From Acanthochlamys bracteata (taxonomy: Eukaryota > Streptophyta > Magnoliopsida > Pandanales > Velloziaceae): 64,000 nt of DNA. Below the pieces are notes generated by a model, which made no database searches, had not been told where the DNA came from, and saw nothing but the letters and a program-made list of their open reading frames with translations. Of the stretch, positions 1 through 11,900 are shown piece after piece. The first letter of the stretch is position 1. The number at the start of each line of letters is the position of its first letter. The position numbers were made by a program, and so were the translations under genes. The stretch is from the NCBI GenBank assembly GCA_019914995.1, contig CM034128.1:7690501-7754500 (forward strand), read 5' to 3'.

Positions 1-601
1 AATCATACTTCAAGAAATCTCTCAAAGAATCTCTCCGATCATCTCATCTGAATCACCGATTAAACACTCAACATTCATGAGATAGATCCTGCACTCAATA
101 CTTGTTTATTTTCTTGTAACTTGTCACTCACAGTGTAAAGGTGGTGCTGGATGCACCGGTAAAGAAAGCACGGGTTGAGCTTGGTGTAAGCTCTTATACC
201 TTGTAATAGTGCTAGCAAATCAGCCAGGGGGACAGGCGTGTCCAGGAGGCTGGTAGGGGTTGTCTTGGCGAAGAAACCCGGTAGAGTATGTGTGCTTGGC
301 GAAGCACTTCGCTCTAGGTGTATTTGTAGCATATTAAAGGTCTAGTGAAGATTTGGCTCAGGTGATAGAGCGACCGTGGATGTAGACAAAGGGGTTTTGC
401 CGAACCACGTTAAATATCTTGAGCACTACTCTTTGTTATTTCTGTCAGTAAACACACTAACTCTTCTGTCTGCAGGTTACAGCATTGACACAGCCAGCTG
501 TTAGCTCTCTGCCAGTAGGATAACAAATTTGATAAAATTTTTTATAGACTAACTCAATTCACCCCTCCCCTCTTGAGTTAATCTTACAGGAATATCTAAC
601 A
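1..601 (+). repeat. 5' LTR of the copia element (partial)
   Basis: This stretch matches the last 605 bases of the 3' LTR with scattered substitutions and small indels, and ends in the same AATATCTAACA. About 960 bases of the LTR lie before the window. The many differences from the 3' LTR point to an old insertion. Confidence 0.93.
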
Positions 602-603
602 AT

Positions 604-615
604 TGGTATCAGAAC
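604..615 (+). other. Primer-binding site, initiator tRNA-Met type
   Basis: TGGTATCAGAAC lies two bases after the 5' LTR. It matches the 3' end of plant initiator tRNA-Met (TGGTATCAGAGC) at 11 of 12 positions, the usual primer for copia elements. Confidence 0.85.
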
Positions 616-663
616 AGGCCTCCAAAAATCAAAGGTCTAACAACCTTGAGGTAAAAGATCCTT

Positions 664-1815
664 ATGGCTAACCTTGTTCCTATAGCTTTTGAAGGTAGAT
701 CCTCCAACAGACCACCACTCTTTGATAGAACAAATTATGGCTACTGGAAAACCAAAATGACAATCTTCATTCAAGCACAAGACTTCACACTATAGAAGAT
801 CATACGGGACGGACATATCCTTCCAACCAAAACTGGTCCAGATGGGATACGTATTCCCAAGGCTGAACGGGAATACAATGATGAAGATAACAAGCTCATA
901 TCAATGAATGACAGAGCTATGAACCTTCTGTATTGTGCGCTGGATCCAAATGAGTTCAACCGAATCAATGCTTGCAACTCTGCCAAAGAAATATGGGACC
1001 AGTTGGAAGTAACACATGAAGAAACCACTCAAGTCAAGGAAACCAGAGTGAATCTGCTCATGCATGAGTATGAAAACTTCAGGATGAACCGAGGTGAGTC
1101 AATTTCTCAGATGTTCACTAGATTCACTAATATTACAAATCCTCTGAAGAATCTAGGAAAAGTATTCAAACCTGAAGAACTGAAATGGAAGATATTGAGA
1201 GCTGTGCTGCCAACATTTGGATCTAAAGTAGATGCCATAGAGGAAAATCCAACTTTTTCTCAAATGTCACTGGATGAACTGATTGGCAAGCTAATGGCTA
1301 AGGAACTATCTCTGAAGAAAACTGATGAACGTCCTGAAGGAATTGCATTGAAGATCAACGACCAGCAGATAAGTGATTCTTCCTCTGATGAAGACATTGC
1401 ACTCTTAACTCGTAAGTTTAAAAGTTTTCTCAGAAGAAACAAGTTTAGAAAAAGAAGGATTCCTGGAAGAACCAATAGAGGAGAGGACAGACAGGACACC
1501 AACTGCTTCAACTGCAACAAGTCAGGACACTTCAAGAACGATTGTCCACTGCTCAAGAGATCTAAATACAATGACACAAGAAGAAAACGAGCTATGGCAG
1601 CCTGGAGTGATGAAGATGAAAGCTCATCAAAAGACAGTCAGACTAAGACAGAGAAAAATGAAGAAAGCAACTTATGTCTGATGGCAGATCATGAAGATGA
1701 CAGTGAGGAAGGAGAGGAGCTAACCCGACTGAAAAATAGCAAATGGTACTTGGACAGCGGGTGCTCAAGACATATGACAGGAAATGAAAAATGTTTCAGC
1801 AGTTTACAAAAATAA
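664..1815 (+). pseudogene. copia gag and start of protease, interrupted
   Basis: An ATG at 664 opens a frame that runs into the 904-1815 frame, broken by a TAG at 793 where related proteins carry Trp. The N-terminal part has the gag form found in this lineage (residues NRPPLFDRTNYGYWK). A zinc knuckle CFNCNKSGHFKNDC lies around 1504-1545. It is followed by an acidic linker and the retropepsin motif WYLDSGCSRHMTG near 1744. A TAA at 1813 stops translation just after the protease active site. Gag would package RNA into a virus-like particle and the protease would cut the polyprotein. Both are inactive as they stand. Confidence 0.9.
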
Positions 1816-4800
1816 TTCGGTGGAAATGTAATCCTTGGAGACAACAGTAAGTGCAAAGTAATAGGCATAGGAAAAATAGGTAATCCTTCCTCCCTATGCA
1901 TAAAAAATGTTCTTCATGTTAAAGGATTAAAACATAACCTAATAAGCATAAGTCAATTGTGTGATAACGGTTTTAAAGTTAATTTTGATAATCAATGCTG
2001 CTCAATTGTTAATCTGTCATCTGGAGAAGAAATACTAAACGGAAAAAGGGAAGGTAATGTTTATGTACTCTATATTGATGATCTTCCTAACAACAAAATG
2101 TGTTTAGTAGCAAGTCAACAGGAAAGCAGCTGGCTCTGGCATAGACGTTTGGGACACTGCAACATCAAAATACTATCAAAACTGCCCAAAACTAAAACTA
2201 GTAAAGGAACCGCTCAAGCCAACTATAGTTTGGATGAATTATGTGATGCATGTGCCAAAGAAAAACAAGTGAAGTCATCATTCAAGCACAAGCAAGTGAT
2301 CACAACCAAGCAACCATTACAACTGCTACACATGGATTTATTTGGACCAAAGAAGAACAAAGAAGCTTGGGAGGTAAGTATTACTGTCTAGTAATAGTAG
2401 ATGATTATTCTCGTTTCTGTTGGGTTTACTTCTTAGCATACAAGAATGATGCACTGAAAACATTCATATGCTTTTTCAAAAAGATTCAAAAAGAATTAAA
2501 CCTAATCATCCGTGCTATTAGAAGTGATCATGGGAAGGAATTTCAAAACTTTTATTTTGATGAATTCTGCGACTCGAATGGCTTAACACATAATTTCTCT
2601 GCTCCAAGAACTCCCCAACAAAATGGTGTAGTAGAAAGGAAAAATAGAGTGCTAGTAGAAATGGCACGAACCATGCTCATAGAACAAAACCTACCAAAAT
2701 ATTTTTGGGCAAAAGCCGTTAATACTGCATGTCATATTATTAACCGTGCATTCATTCGCCCCATTCTTAAAAAGACTCCATATGAGCTTTTAAAGGGAAG
2801 AATCCCAAATATCGGTTACCTGAGAACCTTTGGATGCAAATGTTTTATCCTCAACAACGGAAAAGATAATCCTGGAAAGTTTGATGCAAAAAGTGATGAA
2901 GGTATTTTTCTCGATTACTCTTCTACATCAAAAGCCTATAGAATTTTTAACAAACGAACCATGATTGTTGAAGAATCTATGCATGTATTATTTAATGAGT
3001 CTAACAATGGCACGAGAAGAAATCGAGAACTAGATACAGGATCAGAAGAAGAAGAAGAGCTGTTCCCATCGACAGAAAAACAAAAGATTACAGAGACCCA
3101 AACAGCAGACGAACAGCCAGCTGAAATAACAGAGGAAGGACAGACTCCTGAAATTTTACCTGATCAGACAGAAACTCGTGAGCAGATCAGCAGGATCTTC
3201 AAATACAGATCCAGTCATCCACAAGAAAACATACTAGGTGAGATAAATGAAGGTACAAGAACTAGATCCCATTTTAAAAATAACTTCATCCAGCACTCTG
3301 CATTTGTATCAAATCTAGAACCAAAGTGCATAGAAGATGCATTGACAGATAGCTCATGGATCACTGCCATGCAAGAAGAATTAAATCAGTTTGAAAGAAA
3401 TAATGTATGGCATCTTGTTAGAAAACCTCTAAACAAATTCATCATAGGAACAAAATAGGTATTTAGAAATAAATTGGATGAAAATGGCATCATAATTAGA
3501 AACAAAGCTAGACTAGTAGCTAAAGGATATAATCAGGAAGAAGGAATAGATTTTGATGAAACTTATGCTCCTGTTGCACGTCTTGAAGCTATTAGAATTC
3601 TACTTGCTTTTGCATGTCATAAAGATTTCAAACTTTTTCAAATGGATGTTAAAAGTGCATTTCTAAATGGTTTTCTGAAAGAAAAAGTCTATGTTGAACA
3701 ACCTCCCGGGTTTGAAAACACAAGCTGTCCAAATCATGTTTACAAATTGAACAAAGCTCTTTATGGTTTGAAACAAGCTCCCAGAGCTTGGTATGAAAGG
3801 TTAAGTACATTTCTGATTGAAAAAGGCTTCAGTCGAGATAAGATTGACTTAACTTTGTTCACATTGCATGAAGATAATGAGATGTTAATTATACAAGTCT
3901 ATGTAGATGATATAATATTTGGTGCCACTAATGAAAGTCTATGCAGAAAATTTTCTAGCTTGATGAAAGAGGAGTTTGAAATGAGCTTGATGGGTGAACT
4001 AAATTATTTCCTTGGTCTGCAAGTTAAACAACTGAAAAATGGCATATTCATAAGTCAAAGCGAATAAATTAAAGAGTTGATCAAAAAGTTCAGCATGTAA
4101 GGAAGCAAGGAGATAAGCACTCCAATGTCTACTTCTTGCAAACTGAACCGAGATGAGACAGGTAAAGCAGTTGATCAAAAATTATATAGAGGTATGATTG
4201 GATCACTCCTTTATCTTACTGCTAGTAGACCGGACATTCAATTCAGTGTATGCCTATGTGTTAGATTTCAAAGTGATCCAAAAGAATCCCATATGATAGC
4301 TGTAAAATGAATCATTAGATATCTAGTGGGAACCAAGGATTTAGGATTATTTTATCCAAGAGGCTGTGAATTTAATTTATATGCTTATGCTGACGCTGAC
4401 TTTGGTGGTTGCAAACTTGATAGAAAGAGTACTAGTGGCTCTTGTCAGTTTTTAGGTGGTTGCATGATCTCTTGGTGCTCCAGAAAACAAGTTTCAGTGG
4501 CAATGTCGACTGCCGAGGCAGAGTATATAGCCGCTGGAAGTTGCTGCTCTCAGGTACTCTGGATAAAACAATAACTTTTTGATTTTGGTTGTGATTTTAA
4601 GAATGTGCCCATATTCTGTGACAATACCAGTGCAATTAAGTTAACTAAAAATCTCATTCAACACTCACGCAAAAAGCACATTGATCTAAGACACCATTTC
4701 ATTAGGGAGCATGTTGAACGCAATAATATAGTGCTAAACTTTGTCAATTCCGAAAATCAACTAGCTGACATCTTCACTAAACCTTTAGGACTTGACTCAT

Positions 4801-4841
4801 TTTCAAGAATATGTCATGAAATAGGATTATGTGTCATATAA
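1816..4841 (+). pseudogene. copia pol: integrase, reverse transcriptase, RNase H, broken
   Basis: In order: the GAG-pre-integrase motif WLWHRRLGHCN near 2130; the integrase core (VIVDDYSRF near 2390, then PQQNGVVERKNR near 2612); RT beginning [13 protein letters not shown] near 3510 with YVDDIIFG near 3899; and RNase H with STAEAEYIAAG near 4506 and CDNTSAIKLTKN near 4617. A frameshift near 2370 separates the 5' part from the rest of the integrase. Stops lie at 3456, 4065, 4098, 4308 and 4572; the 3456 TAG and 4308 TGA look like single-base changes of Trp and Arg codons. The final stop is at 4839-4841. No part could be made as a working enzyme. Confidence 0.92.
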
Positions 4842-5105
4842 CCATGCTCTGCTCTGTCCGAGTACATTCTTAGACTTCAGTATGATAACAGTCGCAAGAC
4901 AACCGGCTGTAATTATTAGAATTTTAGTAAGCAGCTGACCGGTCACGTGCTGAGCACATGACCCAGCTGACTCATATTAGGCTGTATGCAGTATAAGCTA
5001 ACCCGACTGGGCAGCTCCTCACAACTCGTCGTCTTCATTTCAAATTTCCCTCTCCCTCTCGAATCCTAAATCTCAAACCCTAAGCCAAATCTCCTAACCT
5101 CTGCA

Positions 5106-6522
5106 ATGGCCAAGAAAAATCAGAAGACTCAGGCAAGAAGCTCTAAAACTGTCCACGACCATGACGAGAGATTCATCGGCAAGAAGGAAATCGAGAAATA
5201 CAGTTGACAGCTAGCAATTCCAATTCTGACGCCGGCAAGTGTTAATTTCGACGACTTCAATTACTACGGCCTTGGAGCGGATGAAATTTTTTAGGCACAA
5301 GGCTGGACAGCGTTCAATGAGTGGCCGGGAGAATTCTCAGAGGACTGTGTCAAATTATTCTACGCCAATCTTCATCCGACTGGGAATTCCTCTGTTCAGA
5401 CCATGGTGAACGAAATCGAGATCATTTTGGAAGCACGATCCATGTCCTTGATGCTCGATCTACCCTACAGAGAGAAAATGCCTCCTGCTAGCGACTCAAA
5501 ACTGAACTATCTCAAGCAGGCGCTGGATACAGAGGTTGTGACGAAGCTTCAGTATGAGTCAGCCGCCCATCTACCTTTGCTGCCAAGAGCTCTCTGTCAT
5601 ATCATCTCCAAAGTCATAGTTCCACGTTCAGGAAGTCGCAACATCATCACCAACTATGATGCATTTCTGTTATGGAGATTGATGAAGAAACTGCCCATAA
5701 ACTTTTGTGAAGTAATGCTGCATCACATGATGAGAGTCTCCAAGTCTGGCAGTAAGTACTTCCCATACCCTCATGTTATATGTAGGATATGTCAATTCAA
5801 GGCTGTGCCTATGGGAACCTTGCAAGTGAAGAAGATGATTAGGATGGATGCTAAGTTCTTGAGAGGAATCATTGAAGCAGAGGAAAGGCTAACGTCCAAG
5901 CATTCTCCAGTTGACAATAACTCTGGAAGTGCCACAACAAAGACAAATGACTCGAAGCTTGGCAAACATTCTCAATGCCATCCTGAGCAAACTAAGGAAA
6001 TTCGTGTTCAACACAACCTTTGAAGAACTCAAGGACGCCATTTGCCAACCGGGGGCACCCAAAGGACAAGTCAACCGAGATGAACTTGAGACTGGACGGA
6101 TGGATGTAGAGAAAAAATGCACAAGAAGATGGGGCGGGAGGATGGGCGGTGAATGTAGATTACCATAATATGGGGAGCAATGATCATTCAAGATTTCGGA
6201 CAAGGCAACCAAGCACATGGAATCTCTCAAGAATGCCCGGTGAAGGAGCCATCAAGAACCCGATGCAAAAATCGAGCCATTATCAATTATCGTTTATGAA
6301 GCTCCTCTGCCCGAAGAATCACTGTTCAAAGATATCCCAGTGAGCTCCAACCTGAACCTCTTACCATCAACCTCCTATCTCTCAACCCCATCAGCTCCCT
6401 CAACTGCTCCTAGCCTTCCCCTAAGCGCGGAAACAAAAACGCAAAGCTCACAAACCAGTCTCGACTCACAAGCCTTTGTTGATGAGGATGTAGAAATACT
6501 TCCTCCATCCTCTGCAGAATAA
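5106..6522 (+). pseudogene. Envelope-like third ORF of the SIRE-type element, broken
   Basis: After a 264-base spacer an ATG at 5106 opens a third gene-sized region. Its frame is interrupted by TGA at 5205 and TAG at 5292, is then open to 6023, and is followed by frameshifted remains to about 6522 (a Ser/Pro/Thr-rich tail). The stretch FNEWPGEFSEDCVKLFYANL resembles the conserved start of the domain often annotated as 'putative plant transposon protein', found in the third ORF of SIRE elements. I see no clear signal peptide and no confident transmembrane segment. Calling it an envelope protein rests on position only; its role in such elements is not established. Confidence 0.7.
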
Positions 6523-6991
6523 ACCAAAACATCAACGTCCTAGACCTCCTGGCTGTAGAACATCATCTAGGCGTAGAAATAACTAGTTCAAAACTTAGCT
6601 TAGGCTTAGTTTCATTATCTGCTTAGATGTATGTTTTATGTGACTGGCTGTTTGCTTGTTTATTTACTTAAATGAATGGTTGCACTTTTTGTTATGTCTT
6701 ACCTAACTAACTAAAATCTAGCAATGTTACATAAGCTTTTTGAGATGACAAAAGGGGGAGAAAGAAGAAGAATTATTGTTAGAAGGGGAGAAAGAAGTAT
6801 TATTAAAGGGAGAAAAATTTCTGGCTCAATCTGAGGGGGAGCCATGAGCAATAAACAGATAAGTAAAATAGATGCACCAGTTGAGGGGGAGTCATGAAAA
6901 GGTATGGCAAATTTTCAATTCAAAACTATAGCTTACAAAAACATAAATCAATAATTCTTAATTTGTTTGTCATCATCAAAAAGGGAGAGAT
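6523..6991 (+). other. Non-coding spacer with several polypurine tracts before the 3' LTR
   Basis: No gene here. Purine runs recur, for example around 6749-6773, at 6832-6843 and 6882-6893 (both with GAGGGGGAG), and AAAAAGGGAGAGA at 6978-6990 touching the LTR. The last is the expected plus-strand primer (PPT). The repeated internal copies resemble the multiple PPT-like tracts known from SIRE elements. Confidence 0.75.
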
Positions 6992-8561
6992 TGTTGGAAA
7001 TACAAGGATAATTTTGATGATAACAAAGAATTAAGAACAATGATTTATATAAGACTAATAATCTGAAAACAAGTCTGCATGATTAGACAAACAAAGAACA
7101 TTTAATTTACAAAAATAGACAAAATAAATAATCATACAACCAATCATGTTATACTACAAACTGGACAGAGGACAAAGATATACGACAGAGGATGCCACAC
7201 CACATCACAAACAATCGCTCATCGCTTGAAGGGGACGAGAACAAAGATATCGGGACAAAGGATGCAATACCACATACAAATCAGTTTGTTTGGTCATTGA
7301 AGCATATGCAGACTTCTCTGTTTCGGGACAAACCCATATGTTCAACGGCAACGAAGTTTTTCTTGCCTTCAAAAATCACCTGCACTCACAATGGACTGAA
7401 GGACTTCAAACAGAAGATTTACAAGAGCTAGAATCATCTTCACTTTCACACAAAAGGGAAGCTCAATAATCAAGAAAAGAAAGCAGTCAAAGTCCTTGAT
7501 CAGTCAAGCGGTCAACCTGCACTGCATTTATTATGGACATACCATATCAACTCATCAGCTCACCGAAATTCAAACAGAAGCTTAGCTGAATTAAGCACTC
7601 AACCGTTGGCAGAAAATTCAAATCTCTTCAACGCATTCAATGCAACAAAGACGTTGCACAAACACAGCTGAAGAACCACTGGACAACACCATTCCTTCTC
7701 TGACGTGAAGAACCGATCGCCAACAGCAACGTTCCTCAACGGCTCCTACACAGGAAAGAGGCTCTATAAAAAGAGAGTCACAGTAACAAGGAAACGGGGT
7801 GGAGAAATAGAGAAAAACAGGGAGAGAACAAAAAGAAAACAGAAGTAGAGAGAATCCAAGCAAAAACAGAGACATACAAGAACTCTACCACTCTACACAA
7901 AAATCTCCCACTGCCGGTCACGAACTTGACTACTCCACACAAACAAATCTTGCTGCAAATCATACTGAAGAAATCTCTCAGCAATCTCTCCCATCATCTC
8001 ATCTGAATCACCGATTAAACACTCAACATTCATGAGATAGATCCTGCACTCAATACTTATTTATTTTCTTGTAACTTGTCACTCCACAAGTAAAAGGTGG
8101 TCTTTGGATGCACCCCGTAAAGGAAAGCACACGGTTGAGCTTGGTGTAAGCTCTTAGACCTTGTAATAGTGCTAGCAAATCAGTCGTGGGACAAAGTGTC
8201 GGGGGGATGGTAGGGGTTGTCTTGGCGAAAAAACCCGGTAGAGTATGTGTGCTTGGCGAAGCACTTCGCTCTAGGTGTATTTGTAGCATATTAAAGGTCT
8301 AGTGAAGCTTTGGCTCTAGTGATAGAGCGACCGTGGATGTAGACAAAGGGGTTTTGCCGAACCACGTTAAATATCCTGAGCACTACTCTTTGTTACTTCA
8401 CAAGAAACACACTAACTCTTACATCTGCAGAGTTACAAAGATTGATTGACACGGCCATTGTTAGCTCTCTGCCAGTAGGATAACAAATTTGATAAAATTT
8501 TTTATAGACTAACTCAATTCACCCCTCCTCTATTGAGTTAATCTTGCAGGAATATCTAACA
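6992..8561 (+). repeat. 3' LTR of the copia element
   Basis: It begins TGTTGGAAATAC directly after the polypurine tract and ends AATATCTAACA, matching the end of the 5' LTR. Length is 1570 bases. A TATAAAAAG at about 7766 is a possible promoter box. Open frames inside it are short and look accidental. Confidence 0.9.
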
Positions 8562-10436
8562 ATTTTCTTTAAGGATTATAAAATAAAGTGGAAAAAAATT
8601 GGTTATTCTATTATGTCTGATGGATGGACTGATAAAAGAAGATCTATATGTAATTTTCTATTGAATAGTCTAAAGAGAACTGTATTTTTGTCATATGTTG
8701 ATGCATCTGATATCTCTAAAATAGCAGATAAGGTTTTTAAGATATTAGATGATATTATAGAGTGAGTTTGAGAGAAAACTATTATACAAGTGATTACTAA
8801 TAATTCAGCAAACTATAAGGTAACAGGAAAGAGGTTAATGGAGAAAAGAAAAAGACTTTATTGGACACCTTGTGCTGCCCATTGTATTAATCTCATTCTG
8901 AAAGATTTTTAGAAAAAATTGAAGATTCATAGTGTGACAATTGCAAAGGGAAGAAGAATCACAACATACATTTATACAAGGACCCTACTTATTTCAATAT
9001 TGAGACATTTTACAAATAGTAGGAATTTAGTTAGACTAGGTGCAACTAGATTTGCTACCTCTTATTTGACTTTGGATTGTCTAAATGAGCATAAAGATGT
9101 ATTAATGAGTATGTTTAGCTCTAGTGCATGGAAGTCAAGTAAATTTGCAAGCAAATAAAATGAAAAGCAAATCCAATATACAGTTTTTGACAGCATGTTT
9201 TGGCGAAATATTCAAATATGTTCGAAGGCGACTTACCTTTTATTATGGTGCTGTGTTTAGTTTATTCAGATGACAAACCAGCCATGGGTTTTATTTATAA
9301 GGAGATGGATCATGCAAAAGAGAAAATATGACTGAATTTCTATAATGCTAAGAAAAGATTAGTGTTTAAATACTGTTAAATAACTTTATCATTGTTATTA
9401 GTTATTCCTAATGATTCATCTTTGTTATTTCTTATAGTTATGAACCCGTGTGGAAAATTATTGATGAAAGGTGGGAACTTCAATTGCATAAGCCTTTACA
9501 TACTGCAGCTTACTATTTAAATCGTCGTTATCATTACAGTCATGTTTTTAAAGATGATGCAGAGGTAAAAATTAGATTATATAATTATTTAGAAAGAATG
9601 GTGGCTGATGCAAATGAGAGGACAAAGTTAGATGTGCAGTTTGTAGCATTTAAACAAGGGGACAATTTAGCATCAGTTCTGCAATAGTAGGGAGGCCAAC
9701 AAAAGATCCAGCTGATTGGTGGGATTCATTTGGAGCTGAATGTCATGAATTACAGAGGTTTGCTATTCGAATATTAAGTTTAACTTGTAGTTCTTCTGAT
9801 TGCAAGCGTAATTGGAGTGTCTTTGACATTGTAAGAGATAACTTCTCTTTGTTTAAACATTTTATTATATTATTAACTTAATATGACTTTCATTATTTCA
9901 TTATTGTTTAGGTGCATACAAAAAGAAGAAATCATTTACATCAAAAGAAGATGAATGACTTGATATTCGTGATGTACAATTTGAAGCTGAAAGAAAGAAG
10001 CATGAAGAGTATAAAATCAAGTTCAGATTATTCAGCTACCTCAGAAGATGAATGGATTGTTGAAAAATAAGAAGCTGACCAGCTTGACCCTATTGACCAT
10101 GAATGGCTAGACATCTTCAATCATGATTTAGGTAATGAAAATAGCTCAAATGAGAGAGTAAATATTGTTGATGACATAGAAAGTTTAGGGAGTAAACTTG
10201 ATAGTGATGTGGAGATTGTAATAGATAATGTTGATGTAGATAGTATTAGTTCTTCTCATAGTGATAGTGTTAGTGGTGCTAGTGGAGATAAGCACACTTT
10301 GAAGAGAAAGATAGCAATGGAGAATCTAGAGATGATTATGAGATTGATGATACTTCTTTTGATAAATTGTTGTAGTTTTCATTTGAAGTTTGAATGGTGT
10401 ACCCTGTTGGTTATTGCTGTTTGTAAGATAGACTAG
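8562..10436 (+). pseudogene. hAT-superfamily transposase, 3' half, split by the copia element
   Basis: The frame that appears at the end of the copia LTR reads KDYKIKWKKIGYSIMSDGWT, the DUF659 signature of plant hAT transposases (SDGWTD). Further pieces follow in order: LYWTPCAAHCINLIL near 8857; a long stretch around RLGATRFATSYLTLDCLNEH near 9032; YEPVWKIIDERWELQLHKPL near 9437; and the C-terminal dimerisation region with ADWWDSFGAECHELQRFAIR near 9712. Two probable introns are visible, one ending TATAG near 9438 and one at 9831-9911 (GTAAGA to TTTAG). Stop codons at 8763 and 8911 and mid-region frameshifts make it a pseudogene. The 5' half must lie left of the window. An acidic tail continues to 10436. 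Confidence 0.88.
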
Positions 10437-10576
10437 AGAAGTATGTAGAGTTGTAGTATTTGTGTAATATGTAGACATATTGAGTATGTCATGATGACTA
10501 TTTTATATTGTTGAAAAAGTGTTATGTTTGGTGAAATTGCCTTACTGTTTAATGTCCAGTGAAAATATATAGCTCT

Positions 10577-10620
10577 GTACAGTGAAACAGAGTCATCTAA
10601 ATGGCTCTATTTCACTGTCC
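10577..10620. repeat. Hairpin-forming inverted repeat, copy 1
   Basis: Arms 10577-10593 and 10604-10620 pair except at a few positions around a 10-base loop. The same palindrome recurs at 11652-11695. It lies just after the hAT reading frame. Confidence 0.75.
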
Positions 10621-10645
10621 AGAGCCTGAACTTGCTGGAATATTA

Positions 10646-11499
10646 GGGCTGTTTGGCTAAACTTAAAAGTTTTAACTTTTATGATTTTTTTTATAAAAAA
10701 AATAGCTGAAAACTTTTTTTCAAAAAGGAGGTATGTGTTTGGATAAATTTAACTTTTACTGAAAAAAAGTTGAAGAAAGTGTTTGGCAAAAAAAAATGAA
10801 AAGTTAAAAAAATATATACAAAAACTAAAATATCATTTAAAATATAATATATATATATAATTTATGAATATTAGATTATATTTTTTTTATTTTTTATATT
10901 TATTTCTAAATTAATATTATATTGATAAATATTTTGTAAAAAATACATATAATTTAAAATAAAAAATTTGTTTATATATATGTTATTTAATTAATTTTAA
11001 AGAAATAAATACATTATTATTTACTTATTTAATGATTAATTAATTAATTAATTAAAAATTATTATTAATGGTTAAATAGTATAATTTTATAATATATTGT
11101 GATAATAATACATTCATATACTAAACAATTTCAAAAGTTCAGCAAAAAACTATAGTCAAATTAATATTCATACAGTTAGAATAGTTATACAATCATTGTT
11201 GAAATAATTTATTAGCAATTTCATCACGACGCCTCAACCAATCTATATCACTATCTCCAACATTCATATCTTCGGATTGAATGGTTGATGCACTGCTAGA
11301 TGCTTCACTAGTTAATGGGACATAGATCTCACGTTCAGCCAGATAGAATGCATCATCTGTAACACTTTTTCTTCTTATGTAATTATGTATCGCCATTGTC
11401 GCAAGTACAATATCCATTTGTACTTGTACTGGATATGCTGGCATGTTAGCCAATAATGCAAATCGAGTTTTCCATACGCCATTGTCGCAAGTACAATAT
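10646..11499 (-). mobile_element. Truncated PIF/Harbinger element
   Basis: TTA at 10643-10645 followed by GGGCTGTTTGGCTAAACTT has the form of a PIF/Harbinger end (3-bp TTA target plus a GTTTGG-bearing terminus). It leads through very AT-rich DNA into the C-terminal part of a Harbinger transposase on the minus strand. The other end and most of the transposase are missing. The break near 11476 is marked by a 23-base direct duplication. Confidence 0.65.
11193..11476 (-). pseudogene. C-terminal fragment of a PIF/Harbinger (DDE_Tnp_4) transposase
   Basis: The minus-strand frame reads GVWKTRFALLANMPAYPVQV and then IVLATMAIHNYIRR, the conserved segment following the catalytic Glu in Harbinger transposases, and ends with an acidic tail and stop at 11193. 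The residues before GVWK (where family members have an ER.FG context) are replaced by sequence copied from 63 bases further on. The catalytic domain is therefore absent. It is a different family from the larger Harbinger element at 48236-54456. Confidence 0.85.
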
Positions 11500-11504
11500 T
11501 GTTT

Positions 11505-11900
11505 CTCTAGAGCCTGAGCTTGCTGGAAACTTGAAATGTTGTTTGTCACAAAGCCTGAGCTTGCTGGAATGGCTCTTGTACATTATTTTATTATTATACA
11601 ACTTTAGTTTGAGCTTGCTGAAAATAAAATATTATAAATTTAGATGGCTCTGGACAGTGAAACAGAGCCATCTAAATAGCTCTGTTTCACTATCCAAAGC
11701 CTGAGCTTGCTGGAATGTTGTTTATATTGTTTATCACAGAGCCAAAGCTTTCTAGAATGGCTCTTGTACATTGTTTTATTATTATACAATTTTGGTTTGA
11801 GCTTGCTGAAAATAGAATATTGTAAATTGAATTCTTTTCTCTATATGGGACTACATATAACTTATAGCAGATAGAAAGTTATATACTTATTGTACAACTC
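11505..11900. repeat. Degenerate tandem duplication with GAGCTTGCTGGAA motif
   Basis: Two units about 185 bases apart (near 11509 and 11696) share GCCTGAGCTTGCTGGAA, a TGGCTCTTGTACATT block and a GTTTGAGCTTGCTGAAAATA block. A single related motif also occurs at 10623-10640. The hairpin at 11652-11695 lies between the units. Confidence 0.75.
11652..11695. repeat. Hairpin-forming inverted repeat, copy 2
   Basis: Arms GGACAGTGAAACAGAGC (11652-11668) and GCTCTGTTTCACTATCC (11679-11695) pair with one mismatch around a 10-base loop. It is a second copy of the palindrome at 10577-10620. Confidence 0.85.

Larger units (their letters stand above)
1..8561 (+). mobile_element. SIRE/Maximus-type Ty1/copia retrotransposon, 5' end cut by window
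   Basis: The first 601 bases match 7957-8561, so the window opens inside the 5' LTR and the 3' LTR is complete. Between them lie a primer-binding site, gag, then protease, integrase, reverse transcriptase and RNase H in that order. This order defines Ty1/copia. A third open region follows pol (5106-6522), and several runs of purines precede the 3' LTR. Long LTRs (about 1.57 kb) plus an extra ORF after pol are typical of the SIRE/Maximus lineage. The coding region carries several stop codons and a frameshift, so the element cannot make its own proteins. It is inserted in a hAT transposase, whose reading frame resumes directly after the 3' LTR. Confidence 0.93.

Noticed and set aside
75-332. 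Minus-strand 85-codon frame, repeated at 8050-8289
   Set aside because: It lies in the copia LTRs. The two copies are simply the duplicated LTR, and no protein family is evident.
7192-7431. Open frame in the 3' LTR
   Set aside because: Inside non-coding LTR with no recognisable domain.
11036-11055. TTAATTAATTAATTAA run as a regulatory site
   Set aside because: Simple AT-rich repeat in the body of the PIF fragment.
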